Assembly (NCBI RefSeq): GCF_036345155.1
Contig: NZ_CP107772.1
Span: 8,432,001 to 8,496,000 of the forward strand
Length of the DNA: 64,000 nucleotides
Origin: Streptomyces sp. NBC_00582
GTDB taxonomy: Bacteria; Actinomycetota; Actinomycetes; Streptomycetales; Streptomycetaceae
Direction of reading: 5' to 3'
The notes beneath the pieces were generated by a model. It made no database searches and had not been told where the DNA came from. It saw only the letters and a program-made list of their open reading frames with translations. The position numbers and the translations under genes were made by a program. Shown piece by piece: positions 25,835 through 34,593 of the stretch (its first letter is position 1; each line of letters starts with the position of its first letter).

Positions 25835-26839
25835 GTGCGCCGACGTTCCCTTCTCCTTGCCGCCGTCCCCGCGGGGCTGGTCACCCTCTCCGCCTGTGGT
25901 GACGACAAGTCCGACTCGAGCAAGGCGAGCGAGGACGCGTCGCCCTCGGCCTCCGAGACGTCCGCGGCGCCGGCGCCGAAGATCGTGGACGGACCGCTGC
26001 CGGCCATCACGGCGGGGACGAAGTTCGGTGAGAAGCCGACGGTGGCCAAGGGCAGCGGTGAGCCGTCGGACCAGCTCGCGGTGAAGACGGTGATCGCGGG
26101 CGGTGGCCGGACGGTCGCGGAGAAGGACTTCATCTGGGCCAACTACCTGGGTCAGATCTGGGACACCGGCAAGGTCTTCGACAACTCCTACGACCGTAAG
26201 ACGCCGCTGTTCATCCAGCTCGCCCCGGGCTCCATTATCGAGGGCTGGCGCTATGCGCTGACGGGCAAGAAGGTGGGCAGCCGGGTCGAGTTCTCGGTGC
26301 CGCCGACCTGGGGTTACGGCAAGGAGGGCCAGTCGCAGGCCGGCATCAAGGGCACCGACACGCTGGTGTTCGTGGTGGACCTGGAGGACACGTTCAACGC
26401 CAAGAGCTCCGCCAAGGGCACCGACGTCCCGCAGGACGACGCGAAGCTGCCGAAGGTCGGCACGAACACCGACGGCAAGGCGCCCTCCGTCGACATCCCC
26501 AAGGTGGACCCGCCGGCGAAGCTGGTGGCGACCTATGTGATCGAGGGCGACGGCGAGAAGGTCGCGGCGGACAGCACGGTGGTCGTGCAGTACCAGGGCT
26601 TCGTGTGGGACACGGGCAAGAAGTTCGACTCGTCGTACGACCGCAGCGCGCCCACGTCGTTCTCGCTCCAGCAGGTCGTCAAGGGGTGGGCGCAGGGCCT
26701 GACCGGCAAGAAGGTGGGCAGCCGGGTCCTCATCGTGATCCCGCCGTCGCTGGGCTACGGGGACAACCCGCCAAGTGGCAGCGGCATCGAGAAGGACTCC
26801 ACGATGGTGTTCGTGGTCGACATCCTCGCGGCGTCCTGA
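25835..26839 (+). CDS. Tandem-domain FKBP-type peptidyl-prolyl isomerase, lipoprotein
   Basis: Extracytoplasmic folding catalyst, 334 residues. The signal peptide starts R-R-R-S-L-L-L, a possible twin-arginine motif, and ends in the lipobox L-S-A-C with Cys21. Two FKBP domains follow, about 75-190 and 220-334, each with the G-K-K-V-G-S-R segment and an aromatic Y-G pair. The first keeps fewer typical active-site residues than the second. GTG 25835 has GAGG upstream. A single-domain cytosolic FKBP gene lies 71 bp downstream. Confidence 0.87.
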   Translation: MRRRSLLLAAVPAGLVTLSACGDDKSDSSKASEDASPSASETSAAPAPKIVDGPLPAITAGTKFGEKPTVAKGSGEPSDQLAVKTVIAGGGRTVAEKDFIWANYLGQIWDTGKVFDNSYDRKTPLFIQLAPGSIIEGWRYALTGKKVGSRVEFSVPPTWGYGKEGQSQAGIKGTDTLVFVVDLEDTFNAKSSAKGTDVPQDDAKLPKVGTNTDGKAPSVDIPKVDPPAKLVATYVIEGDGEKVAADSTVVVQYQGFVWDTGKKFDSSYDRSAPTSFSLQQVVKGWAQGLTGKKVGSRVLIVIPPSLGYGDNPPSGSGIEKDSTMVFVVDILAAS

Positions 26840-26910
26840 CGTCGTCCGGGATGGAAGACTGTGTGTGTTGCCTTTCCGTAGAGAAGCAGTAGACAAGCAG
26901 GAGCAGTGAC

Positions 26911-27282
26911 GTGAGCAACGAGAAGCCCGAGATCGACTTCCCCGAAGGCGAGCCCCCGGCGGACCTCGAGATCAAGGACATCTGGGAGGGCGACGGCGAG
27001 GTTGCGCAGGCCGGTCAGACCGTCACCGTCCACTACGTGGGTGTCTCCTTCAGCACCGGTGAGGAGTTCGACGCGAGCTGGAACCGCGGTGCGCCGTTCC
27101 GCTTCCCGCTGGGTGGCGGCCGGGTCATCAAGGGCTGGGACCAGGGTGTGCAGGGCATGAAGGTCGGCGGTCGCCGCCGGCTGACCATCCCGCCGCACCT
27201 GGCCTACGGCGACCAGAGCCCCACCCCGGCGATCAAGCCGGGTGAGACGCTGATCTTCGTCGTGGACCTGATCGCCGTCTGA
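26911..27282 (+). CDS. FKBP-type peptidyl-prolyl isomerase, cytosolic
   Basis: Single FKBP domain of 123 residues with no signal peptide. The canonical features V-H-Y-V-G, E-F-D-A-S-W, V-I-K-G-W-D, and I-P-P-H-L-A-Y-G are all present, so it should be an active prolyl isomerase. GTG 26911 follows AGGAG. It is in series with the lipoprotein FKBP and ahead of pafB. Confidence 0.93.
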   Translation: MSNEKPEIDFPEGEPPADLEIKDIWEGDGEVAQAGQTVTVHYVGVSFSTGEEFDASWNRGAPFRFPLGGGRVIKGWDQGVQGMKVGGRRRLTIPPHLAYGDQSPTPAIKPGETLIFVVDLIAV

Positions 27283-27310
27283 CCGTCGTCCGACCGGTCG
27301 TGACCAGCCG

Positions 27311-27338
27311 GGGTCCATGCCTGCGCGGGCATGGGCCC
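27311..27338 (+). terminator. Hairpin after the FKBP gene
   Basis: An 11-bp stem (27311-27321 with 27328-27338) containing one G-T pair, with a 6-base loop. Confidence 0.65.
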
Positions 27339-27412
27339 TCGGCTTTTGCCGGGGGACCGCGGGGCGGTACGGTCGTCGATCGTAAGCACCATAGGGGAGG
27401 CGAAGGGCGTCG

Positions 27413-28408
27413 ATGGCCATTGCCAAGGCCGAGCGGCTGATGAACCTCGCGCTGTGCCTGCTGGGGACGCGCAGGCCGCTGAGCAAGCGGGAGCTGCGCG
27501 ACTCGATCGAGGCGTACGTCGAGGCGTCCAGGGCGGGCGGGGGTGCGGGCTCCCGGCCGGATTCCGGTGCCGCCGACGACTCCTTCAACCGGATGTTCGA
27601 GCGCGACAAGGACGATCTGCGGGAGCTGGGCCTGGTCATCGAGACCGTGGAGAGCCTGGACGGCGAGATCGGCTACCTGGCGCGCCGCGACAGCAACCGG
27701 CTGCCGCCGATCACGCTGGACGCCGAGGAGGCGGCCGCCCTCGGTCTGGCCGCGAAGGTGTGGCAGCAGGCCCGGCTCGCGGGCGCGGCCAGCGGCGCGC
27801 TGCAGAAGCTGCGCGCGGCCGGGCTGCCCGAGGACGTCGATCCGTACGAGGCGCACGGCGCGCTGGAGCCCAGGATCCCCGTGCACGAGGCGGCGTTCGA
27901 GCCGCTGATGCTGGCCTGCCGTGACCGCAGGCCGGTGGTGTTCGACTACCGCAAGGCCACCGCGGCCCACCCCGAGCCCCGCCATGTGGAGCCGTGGGCG
28001 CTGGAGTGCTGGCGCGGCCACTGGTATCTGGCGGGCTTCGACCGGGACCGGGGAGCCGAGCGGGTGTTCCGGCTGTCGCGGATCACCGGCAAGGTCCGTT
28101 CGCGCGGTGCGCGGTTCACCGTGCCGGTGCCCGACGTGGTGACCGTACGGGAGACCGTGGCGAGCTGGGCGGGGGAGACCGCCGACCGCAGCGCGCTGAT
28201 CCGGCTGCGCGCGGATGCCGGATACCCCTTGCGGGCGAAGGCCACCGCCGTCCGGGAACTCGGGGACGGGTGGGACGAGTTGGAGATTCCGTACGGGCAC
28301 GGGCTGGACGCCTGGCTGGTGGAGTTCGGGCCGGACGTGGTGGTCCTGGAGCCGGCGGAGCTGCGGGCGGACGTCGTGGACCGGCTGCGGGCCGTGGCCA
28401 AGGGCTGA
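27413..28408 (+). CDS. pafB: WYL-domain transcriptional activator PafB
   Basis: Subunit of the PafBC regulator which, in mycobacteria, activates the LexA-independent DNA-damage regulon at recA-type promoters. The 331-residue protein has an N-terminal winged HTH (about 5-95, E-R-L-M-N-L-A-L-C-L-L...), a WYL domain with literal G-H-W-Y-L-A-G, and a C-terminal WCX extension. ATG 27413 follows GAGGCGAAGG. pafC follows after 19 bases. The name reflects early association with the proteasome accessory genes; no role in proteolysis is implied. Confidence 0.93.
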   Translation: MAIAKAERLMNLALCLLGTRRPLSKRELRDSIEAYVEASRAGGGAGSRPDSGAADDSFNRMFERDKDDLRELGLVIETVESLDGEIGYLARRDSNRLPPITLDAEEAAALGLAAKVWQQARLAGAASGALQKLRAAGLPEDVDPYEAHGALEPRIPVHEAAFEPLMLACRDRRPVVFDYRKATAAHPEPRHVEPWALECWRGHWYLAGFDRDRGAERVFRLSRITGKVRSRGARFTVPVPDVVTVRETVASWAGETADRSALIRLRADAGYPLRAKATAVRELGDGWDELEIPYGHGLDAWLVEFGPDVVVLEPAELRADVVDRLRAVAKG

Positions 28409-28427
28409 GGGGGAGCGGAGCAAGACA

Positions 28428-29516
28428 GTGGCAGGCAAACCGGTCAGGCCGGCGAACGCGATCGACCAGACCCGGCGGATGCTCTCCCTGGTGACGTATC
28501 TCAGGGAGCGTCCGGGGGCGCGGATCGAGGACGTGGCACGCGCCTTCGGCATCACCGAGGACGAGCTGGTCTCGGATCTCGACGTGCTGCCCATGTGCGG
28601 CACCAGCTTCCGCGGTGGCGATCTGCTCGACATCGACACCGACGGCGAGCGCATCTGGTGGCACAACCCGGCGGCACTGGGCGCGGAGGCCGCGGAGCCG
28701 CTCAGGCTGGCGGCCGACGAGGCGACCGCGCTGCTGGTGGCCGCCCGGGCGGTGGCGACGCTCCCCGGTCTGCGCGAGGGCGACCGCCAGGCGCTGCTGC
28801 GGGCGACGGCCAAGGTCGAGACGGCGGCCGGTGAGGCGGCGGGCGCGAGTGCGCGGCTGTCGGTGACGTTCGAGTCGGAGGGCGGGGTCTTCGCGGACGT
28901 CGACCGGGCGATCTCCGAGCGCCGCCGGCTGTGGATCCGCTACTACTCGCCCGCGCGGGACGAGGTCACCGAGCGCGAGATCGATCCCATCCGCCTGGTC
29001 AGCGTGGGGCACACGTATGTGGAGGCCTGGTGCCGCCGCTCCGAGGCACGGCGCACCTTCCGTCTCGACCGGGTCGCCGAGATCAGGATCCTCGACGAGC
29101 CGTCGGCGCCGCCGGAGATCGAGCTGAGGGATCTGTCGGAGGCGCTGGTGCAGCCGGCCGCCGAGGATCCGGAGGTCGTGGTCGAGGTCGGTCCGGGCGG
29201 CCGCTGGGTCGCCGAGTACTACCCGCACGACAGCGCCGATGAGCTTCCCGACGGCGGGCTGCGTATCACTCTGCGCACGCCCGACCCGGCTTCGCTCCGG
29301 CGTCTGGCCCTGCGGCTCGGCCGCGACGGCCGGATCGTCTCGCCGCCGGACCTCGCCGACAGCGCCCGCCGCGCCGCCCGCGACGCGCTGGCCGCGTACG
29401 ACGGCATCGAGGCGCGGGAGGCCGAGGACCGGGCCGAGGTGGCGCAGGGCGTGCGGTACGACGGGCGGATCGACGGTCGGTCCGGCGGGCGGTTCGAGGG
29501 GCGGGAGCAACGGTGA
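28428..29516 (+). CDS. pafC: WYL-domain transcriptional activator PafC
   Basis: Partner of PafB, 362 residues, with the same HTH-WYL-WCX layout. The HTH lies at about 10-70 (I-E-D-V-A-R-A-F-G-I-T-E-D-E-L) and the WYL region contains R-R-L-W-I-R-Y-Y and Y-V-E-A-W-C. The C-terminus has an unusual Gly/Arg/Asp-rich tail. GTG 28428 was chosen because GGGGGAGCGGAG lies upstream and conserved sequence begins there. Its stop overlaps the start of the next gene (GTGA). Probable targets visible in this window are helY and the RecB-family nuclease gene. Confidence 0.93.
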   Translation: MAGKPVRPANAIDQTRRMLSLVTYLRERPGARIEDVARAFGITEDELVSDLDVLPMCGTSFRGGDLLDIDTDGERIWWHNPAALGAEAAEPLRLAADEATALLVAARAVATLPGLREGDRQALLRATAKVETAAGEAAGASARLSVTFESEGGVFADVDRAISERRRLWIRYYSPARDEVTEREIDPIRLVSVGHTYVEAWCRRSEARRTFRLDRVAEIRILDEPSAPPEIELRDLSEALVQPAAEDPEVVVEVGPGGRWVAEYYPHDSADELPDGGLRITLRTPDPASLRRLALRLGRDGRIVSPPDLADSARRAARDALAAYDGIEAREAEDRAEVAQGVRYDGRIDGRSGGRFEGREQR

Positions 29517-29803
29517 GCGAGTCGGTGGCGTCCGATGCGCGGGGCATCTCGGTGGCTTCGGCGTTCGCGGGGATGCGGAGTGTGGGCCCGGTGACGTTCC
29601 GGGCGGGCTGCCCGGACTGCCGTGGCCGCTTCGAGCTGGCCGCGGGGGCCCTGCGGCTGGCCATCGGCGCCACCAGCCACACCACGTTCTACTCGTTCAC
29701 CTGCCCCGACTGCGGCGCTGCCGTGCGCAAGCCGGCCGGTGAGCGGATCGTCGAGCTGCTTCTCGGCGGTGGGGTGCGGACCCTGCGCCTGCACACGCCG
29801 TAG
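29513..29803 (+). CDS. Small zinc-ribbon-like protein, function unknown
   Basis: A 96-residue protein with two C-P-D-C motifs (Cys33/36 and Cys64/67), which should bind one zinc as a ribbon. No signal peptide. The GTG overlaps the pafC stop by four bases (GTGA), so the two are translationally coupled, which suggests functional linkage to PafBC or simply operon membership. Confidence 0.7.
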   Translation: MSESVASDARGISVASAFAGMRSVGPVTFRAGCPDCRGRFELAAGALRLAIGATSHTTFYSFTCPDCGAAVRKPAGERIVELLLGGGVRTLRLHTP

Positions 29804-29810
29804 CAGGGGC

Positions 29811-29816
29811 TAGGCT
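29811..29816 (+). promoter_or_regulatory. -10 element of a probable leaderless transcript
   Basis: TAGGCT lies 7 bases before the ATG at 29824, with no ribosome binding site between. Confidence 0.4.
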
Positions 29817-29823
29817 CGGCGTC

Positions 29824-30018
29824 ATGTTCTGGCCGATGCTGGCGGTAGCCGTGGGTTTCGTGGGTCTCGCCGTGCTCGCGGTGTTCGCCGTCCGGGTCTT
29901 CGTGGAGGCGCGGCGGCTGGGGCGGCAGGTCACGGAGTCGGCCCGCCGCATCAACCGGGCCGCCGAGGAGCTCGAGCGGGCCTCGGCCAGCGCGGTCAGG
30001 GCTGTGGACGCGCTGTGA
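29824..30018 (+). CDS. Small single-pass membrane protein, function unknown
   Basis: 64 residues: a hydrophobic N-terminal helix (about 3-25) followed by an amphipathic, charged helix (E-A-R-R-L-G-R-Q-V to the end), a layout resembling TatA/TatB-like or bacteriocin-immunity-sized proteins. It lies just ahead of tatA. The E-x-A-R-R-L-x-R-Q-V segment could form a coiled coil. I do not recognise a named family. Confidence 0.6.
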   Translation: MFWPMLAVAVGFVGLAVLAVFAVRVFVEARRLGRQVTESARRINRAAEELERASASAVRAVDAL

Positions 30019-30185
30019 TCCGCGCTGTGGTGACCCTGGCGCGGGGCTGTGGCGGTTCTGTGACTCCGGCGGCGAATGCGTTTTGGACCACTTCGCCCTC
30101 CCGCCGTGGCACCCGGGCCGGGTAGTGTGCAGATCGCGGCCCGGAGAACGAGGCCCGGACCGCGGACCGGGAGTACGCACGGGGA

Positions 30186-30216
30186 TTGCCTCACGTTCAC
30201 CCCTGAGCGTTACGAT
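30186..30216 (+). promoter_or_regulatory. Probable tatA promoter
   Basis: TTGCCT (30186-30191) and TACGAT (30211-30216) with a 19-bp spacer, about 90 bp upstream of tatA. The rest of the 288-bp gap after the small membrane protein gene shows no gene. Confidence 0.45.
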
Positions 30217-30244
30217 CGCTGCCAGCACGATCGTTCGGACACAC

Positions 30245-30260
30245 GTCCGACCGGTCGGAC
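30245..30260. promoter_or_regulatory. 16-bp perfect palindrome in the tatA leader
   Basis: GTCCGACCGGTCGGAC reads the same on both strands and lies just downstream of the predicted transcription start, with a further partial copy, GTTCGGAC, at 30233-30240. It is a candidate operator or RNA hairpin. Confidence 0.4.
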
Positions 30261-30306
30261 AGTACAGCACCCCCACCCAGCCGCCTCGGTGAGAAGGTAA
30301 AGACTT

Positions 30307-30594
30307 ATGTTCGGACGGCTCGGCGCCCCCGAGATCATTCTGATCCTCGTCGTCATCATCCTGCTGTTCGGCGCGAAGAAGCTTCCGGACATGGCCCGCT
30401 CGCTCGGCAAGTCCGCGCGCATCCTCAAGAGCGAGGCCAAGGCGATGAAGGAAGAGGGCAGCAACTCCGCCACCCCCGCGGGCCCGCCGAACCCCGGCGA
30501 GCAGCCTCCCGCGCAGCGCACCATCCAGGCCGCCCCCGGCGATGTGACCAGCTCCCGCCCGGTCACCGAGCCGACGGACACGACCAAGCGCTGA
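30307..30594 (+). CDS. tatA: Twin-arginine translocase subunit TatA
   Basis: Pore-forming component of the Tat system, which exports folded proteins. 95 residues: short N-terminus, transmembrane helix (about 8-22, P-E-I-I-L-I-L-V-V-I-I-L-L-F-G), the F-G-A-K-K-L-P-D hinge, an amphipathic helix, and a Pro/Thr-rich disordered tail. ATG 30307 follows GAAGG. tatC follows after 47 bases, with a small hairpin between. Confidence 0.96.
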   Translation: MFGRLGAPEIILILVVIILLFGAKKLPDMARSLGKSARILKSEAKAMKEEGSNSATPAGPPNPGEQPPAQRTIQAAPGDVTSSRPVTEPTDTTKR

Positions 30595-30598
30595 CGCA

Positions 30599-30618
30599 GG
30601 GCCGGTGACCTCCGGCCC
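30599..30618 (+). terminator. Intercistronic hairpin between tatA and tatC
   Basis: GGGCCGG (30599-30605) pairs with CCGGCCC (30612-30618). It could stabilise or partly terminate the transcript after tatA, helping to give an excess of TatA over TatC. Confidence 0.4.
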
Positions 30619-30641
30619 GCCGTACGAGATGGGAACGTGGG

Positions 30642-31601
30642 TTGCTGAAGTCTGCCCGCAAGGAGGAGAAGGACCCCGAGGGGCGGATGCCCCTCGCGGA
30701 TCACCTCCGTGAGCTGCGCAACCGGCTCGCGAAGGCGATGCTGGCCATCGTCCTCGTGACGGTCGTGGCCGCCTTCTTCTACAACGACATCATCAACTTC
30801 CTCACCAAGCCGATCCTCGACTCGGTCGGCTGCGGGAAGACATTCGAGCAGATCGCGACCGCGCTCAAGGACGGCGACAACGTCAACAAGTGTGCGAGCA
30901 TCACGATCAACGGTCTGCTCGCGCCGTTCACGCTCGCCCTTCAGGTCTCCCTGATGGCCGGCATCGTGTTCGCCTCGCCGGTCTGGCTCTACCAGCTCTG
31001 GGCGTTCATCGCGCCGGGTCTGCACAAGCACGAGCGCAAGTACGCCTACGCGTTCGTCGGCACCGGCGTCCCGCTCTTCCTGGGCGGCGGCTACTTCGCC
31101 TACCGGGTGCTGCCGACCACCGCGAAGGTGCTGATCGACTTCACGCCGGGCGGCGTCAACAACCTGCTGCCGCTGGACGACCTGCTGCAGCTCGTCACGC
31201 GCATGGTCGTGGTCTTCGGTCTCTCCTTCGAGCTGCCGCTGCTGCTGGTCATGCTCAATCTGACCGGCATGGTCACCGGCACGCGCATGCTCGGCTGGTG
31301 GCGCGGCATGATCATCGGCATCACGGTTTTCGCGGCCGTCGCCACCCCCAGCACGGACCCCATCTCGATGCTGGCCCTCGCCGGGCCGATCTGGATCCTG
31401 TACTTCGGCGCGACCGCCTTCTCGCTGCTGAACGACCGTCGCCGGCGCCTGCGTGAGGCGATGGGCCCCGCCGACGACGAGGCCTCAGAGCTGGACCTCA
31501 CCCCCGAGGACATCGGCGAGGTGGAGTCCGTCTCCGCGACCCGCGCCCTGCCGGAACAGGCGAGCACGGAACGCGTCAACGGGTACGACGACGTGACCTG
31601 A
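30642..31601 (+). CDS. tatC: Twin-arginine translocase subunit TatC
   Basis: Signal-peptide-recognising membrane subunit of the Tat system, 319 residues with six predicted helices. The N-terminal M-P-L-A-D-H-L-R-E-L-R-N-R-L segment is the TatC signature, and A-S-P-V-W-L-Y-Q-L-W-A-F-I-A-P-G-L is the conserved periplasmic loop/helix. The C-terminal ~70 residues form an acidic tail. The start is an unusual TTG at 30642, the only in-frame start before the conserved region with upstream GGGAACG. Followed by a strong hairpin. Confidence 0.95.
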   Translation: MLKSARKEEKDPEGRMPLADHLRELRNRLAKAMLAIVLVTVVAAFFYNDIINFLTKPILDSVGCGKTFEQIATALKDGDNVNKCASITINGLLAPFTLALQVSLMAGIVFASPVWLYQLWAFIAPGLHKHERKYAYAFVGTGVPLFLGGGYFAYRVLPTTAKVLIDFTPGGVNNLLPLDDLLQLVTRMVVVFGLSFELPLLLVMLNLTGMVTGTRMLGWWRGMIIGITVFAAVATPSTDPISMLALAGPIWILYFGATAFSLLNDRRRRLREAMGPADDEASELDLTPEDIGEVESVSATRALPEQASTERVNGYDDVT

Positions 31602-31615
31602 TCACCGTGACGGAC

Positions 31616-31650
31616 AGCGGCCGGCGCGCACCCCTGCGCGACCGGCCGCT
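31616..31650 (+). terminator. tatC terminator
   Basis: A 15-bp stem (31616-31630 with 31635-31650, one bulged A at 31641) and a CCCC loop, 14 bp after the stop codon. Confidence 0.85.
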
Positions 31651-31737
31651 TCCGCGTTCCGGGACGGTCCCCACCGTGGCCCGTGAACTGCGCGGTCGTA
31701 GGTTTCGCCGGGGCTGATCCGGATATTGATCGTCCTG

Positions 31738-31760
31738 TTGTCAGTGGCTCCCGGTACGCT
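31738..31760 (+). promoter_or_regulatory. recA-type (PafBC/RecA-NDp class) DNA-damage promoter of helY
   Basis: TTGTCAGTG (31738-31746), then 8 bases beginning GC, then TACGCT (31755-31760). This is an exact match to the LexA-independent recA promoter class TTGTCAGTGGC-N6-TANNNT. The helY ATG follows 10 bases after the -10, so the message has almost no leader. Confidence 0.8.
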
Positions 31761-31770
31761 CGAAAGCACG

Positions 31771-34578
31771 ATGACAGAGGACCTCTCCCCGGCCGAGCGG
31801 TACGCGGCGGCGCGCAGGCGTGCCGTCGAGCAGGCCACCGCGCTCGCTTCCTTCCGCGAGATGTACGACTTCGGTCTCGACCCCTTCCAGATCGAGGCCT
31901 GTCAGGCACTCGAGGCGGGCAAGGGCGTCCTGGTGGCCGCCCCTACCGGCTCCGGCAAGACGATCGTGGGCGAGTTCGCCGTCCACCTCGCCCTCCAGCA
32001 GGGCAAGAAGTGCTTCTACACGACGCCCATCAAGGCGCTGTCGAACCAGAAGTACTCCGACCTGTGCCGCCGTTACGGCGCCGAGAAGGTCGGTCTGCTC
32101 ACCGGCGACAACAGCGTCAACTCCGACGCCCCGGTGGTCGTGATGACCACCGAGGTCCTGCGGAACATGCTGTACGCCGGCTCCCAGACCCTCCTCGGCC
32201 TCGGTTACGTGGTGATGGACGAGGTGCACTACCTCTCCGACCGCTTCCGGGGCGCCGTGTGGGAGGAAGTGATCATCCACCTCCCCGAGTCGGTCACCCT
32301 GGTCTCCCTCTCCGCGACCGTGTCCAACGCCGAGGAGTTCGGCGACTGGCTGGACACCGTCCGGGGCGACACCGAGGTCATCGTCTCCGAGCACCGGCCC
32401 GTGCCGCTGTTCCAGCACGTGCTCGCCGGGCGGCGGATGTACGACCTGTTCGAGGAGGGCGAGGGCCACCGCAGGGCGGTCAACCCCGACCTCGCCCGCC
32501 TGGCCAGGATGGAGGCCAGCCGGCCCTCCTACCAGGACCGCAGACGCGGCCGCACCCTGCGTGAGGCCGACCGGGAGCGCGAGCGCAGACAGCGGTCCCG
32601 GGTGTGGACGCCCGGCCGCCCCGAGGTGATCGAGCGGCTCGACGCCGAGGGCCTGCTGCCCGCCATCACCTTCATCTTCAGCCGCGCCGCCTGCGAGTCC
32701 GCCGTCCAGCAGTGCCTGTACGCCGGACTGCGTCTCAACGACGAGGACGCGCGGGCCGAGGTCCGCACCCTCGTCGAGGAGCGCACGGCCGCGATCCCCC
32801 GCGAGGACCTGCACGTCCTCGGCTACTACGAGTGGCTGGAGGGCCTCGAGCGCGGTATCGCCGCCCATCACGCGGGCATGCTGCCGACGTTCAAGGAGGT
32901 CGTCGAGGAACTGTTCGTCCGCGGGCTGGTCAAGGCCGTGTTCGCGACGGAGACCCTCGCCCTCGGCATCAACATGCCCGCGCGCTCCGTGGTCCTGGAG
33001 AAACTCGTCAAGTGGAACGGCGAGCAGCACGCCGACATCACCCCCGGTGAGTACACCCAGCTGACGGGCCGTGCGGGGCGGCGCGGCATCGACGTCGAGG
33101 GACACGCGGTCGTGCTGTGGCAGCGCGCCATGAACCCCGACCACCTCGCGGGACTGGCCGGCACGCGCACGTACCCGCTGCGCTCCAGCTTCAAGCCGTC
33201 GTACAACATGGCGGTCAACCTGGTCGAGCAGTTCGGGCGGCACCGGTCGCGGGAGCTGCTGGAGACGTCCTTCGCCCAGTTCCAGGCGGACCGCTCGGTC
33301 GTCGGGATCTCCCGGCAGGTGCAGCGCAACGAGGAGGGCCTGGAGGGCTACAAGGCCTCCATGACCTGCCACCTCGGCGACTTCGAGGAGTACGCCCGCC
33401 TGCGCCGCGAACTCAAGGACCGCGAGACCGATCTGGCCCGGCAGGGCGCCGCCCAGCGCCGGGCCGAGGCGGCCGTCGCGCTGGAGAAGCTCAAGCCGGG
33501 CGACGTGATCCATGTGCCGACGGGCAAGTACGCCGGTCTGGCGCTGGTCCTGGACCCCGGGCTGCCGGCCGGACGGGCCAACGGGCACCGCGGCTTCGAG
33601 CAGCACGACGGGCCGCGCCCGCTGGTGCTGACGGCCGAACGGCAGGTCAAGCGGCTGGCGTCGATGGACTTCCCGGTGCCGGTCGAGGCGCTGGAGCGGA
33701 TGCGGATCCCCAAGTCCTTCAACCCGCGTTCCCCGCAGTCCCGTCGGGACCTGGCGTCCGCGCTGCGCACCAAGGCCGGTCACATTCCGCCGGAGCGGGC
33801 CCGCAAGAAGCGGTCCCAGGCCGCCGACGACCGCGAGATCGCGCGGCTGCGGACGGCGATCCGGGCGCACGCCTGCCACGGCTGCGAGGAGCGCGAGGAC
33901 CACGCGCGGTGGGCCGAGCGGTACCACCGGCTGCTGCGGGACACCTCGCAGTTGGAGCGGCGGATCGAGGGGCGGACCAACACCATCGCCCGCACCTTCG
34001 ACCGGATCGTCGCGCTGCTCACCGAGCTCGACTATCTGCGGGGCGACGAGGTCACCGACGACGGAAAGCGGCTGGCCCGGCTGTACGGCGAACTGGACCT
34101 GCTCGCCAGTGAGTGTCTGCGGGCCGGGGTGTGGGAAGGGCTCGGCCCCGCCGAGCTGGCCGCCTGTGTCTCCGCGCTGGTGTACGAGGCGCGGGTCGGG
34201 GACGACGCGATGGCGCCGAAGCTGCCGTCCGGCCAGGCCAAGGCCGCGCTGAGCGAGATGGTCCGGATCTGGGGGCGGCTCGACGCCCTGGAGGAGGACT
34301 TCCGGATCAGCCAGACCGAGGGCGTCGGGCAGCGTGAGCCCGATCTCGGCTTCGCCTGGGCCGCGTACATGTGGGCTTCCGGGAAGGGGCTCGACGAGGT
34401 GCTGCGGGAGGCGGAGATGCCGGCCGGGGACTTCGTGCGGTGGTGCAAGCAGGTGATCGACGTGCTCGGGCAGATTTCGGCGGCGGCTCCCCCGGAGGGG
34501 TCGACCGTGGCGAAGGCCGCGCGGAAGGCTGTCGATCAGGTGCTGCGCGGGGTCGTCGCCTACTCGTCGGTGGGCTGA
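31771..34578 (+). CDS. helY: Ski2-like superfamily 2 helicase HelY
   Basis: ATP-dependent RNA/DNA helicase, 935 residues. Motif I is A-P-T-G-S-G-K-T (about 57-64), motif II M-D-E-V-H (about 148-152), motif III S-A-T-V-S-N, and motif VI L-T-G-R-A-G-R-R-G-I-D. A C-terminal region of about 450 residues resembles the Mtr4/Ski2 arch and helical bundle and contains a C-x2-C-x2-E pattern (A-C-H-G-C-E-E). ATG 31771 is supported by the promoter layout; starts further upstream lie inside the promoter. The pafBC-tatAC-helY order is also that of M. tuberculosis. The promoter predicts DNA-damage induction. Confidence 0.93.
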   Translation: MTEDLSPAERYAAARRRAVEQATALASFREMYDFGLDPFQIEACQALEAGKGVLVAAPTGSGKTIVGEFAVHLALQQGKKCFYTTPIKALSNQKYSDLCRRYGAEKVGLLTGDNSVNSDAPVVVMTTEVLRNMLYAGSQTLLGLGYVVMDEVHYLSDRFRGAVWEEVIIHLPESVTLVSLSATVSNAEEFGDWLDTVRGDTEVIVSEHRPVPLFQHVLAGRRMYDLFEEGEGHRRAVNPDLARLARMEASRPSYQDRRRGRTLREADRERERRQRSRVWTPGRPEVIERLDAEGLLPAITFIFSRAACESAVQQCLYAGLRLNDEDARAEVRTLVEERTAAIPREDLHVLGYYEWLEGLERGIAAHHAGMLPTFKEVVEELFVRGLVKAVFATETLALGINMPARSVVLEKLVKWNGEQHADITPGEYTQLTGRAGRRGIDVEGHAVVLWQRAMNPDHLAGLAGTRTYPLRSSFKPSYNMAVNLVEQFGRHRSRELLETSFAQFQADRSVVGISRQVQRNEEGLEGYKASMTCHLGDFEEYARLRRELKDRETDLARQGAAQRRAEAAVALEKLKPGDVIHVPTGKYAGLALVLDPGLPAGRANGHRGFEQHDGPRPLVLTAERQVKRLASMDFPVPVEALERMRIPKSFNPRSPQSRRDLASALRTKAGHIPPERARKKRSQAADDREIARLRTAIRAHACHGCEEREDHARWAERYHRLLRDTSQLERRIEGRTNTIARTFDRIVALLTELDYLRGDEVTDDGKRLARLYGELDLLASECLRAGVWEGLGPAELAACVSALVYEARVGDDAMAPKLPSGQAKAALSEMVRIWGRLDALEEDFRISQTEGVGQREPDLGFAWAAYMWASGKGLDEVLREAEMPAGDFVRWCKQVIDVLGQISAAAPPEGSTVAKAARKAVDQVLRGVVAYSSVG

Positions 34579-34593
34579 GACCGACGGCGGGCG

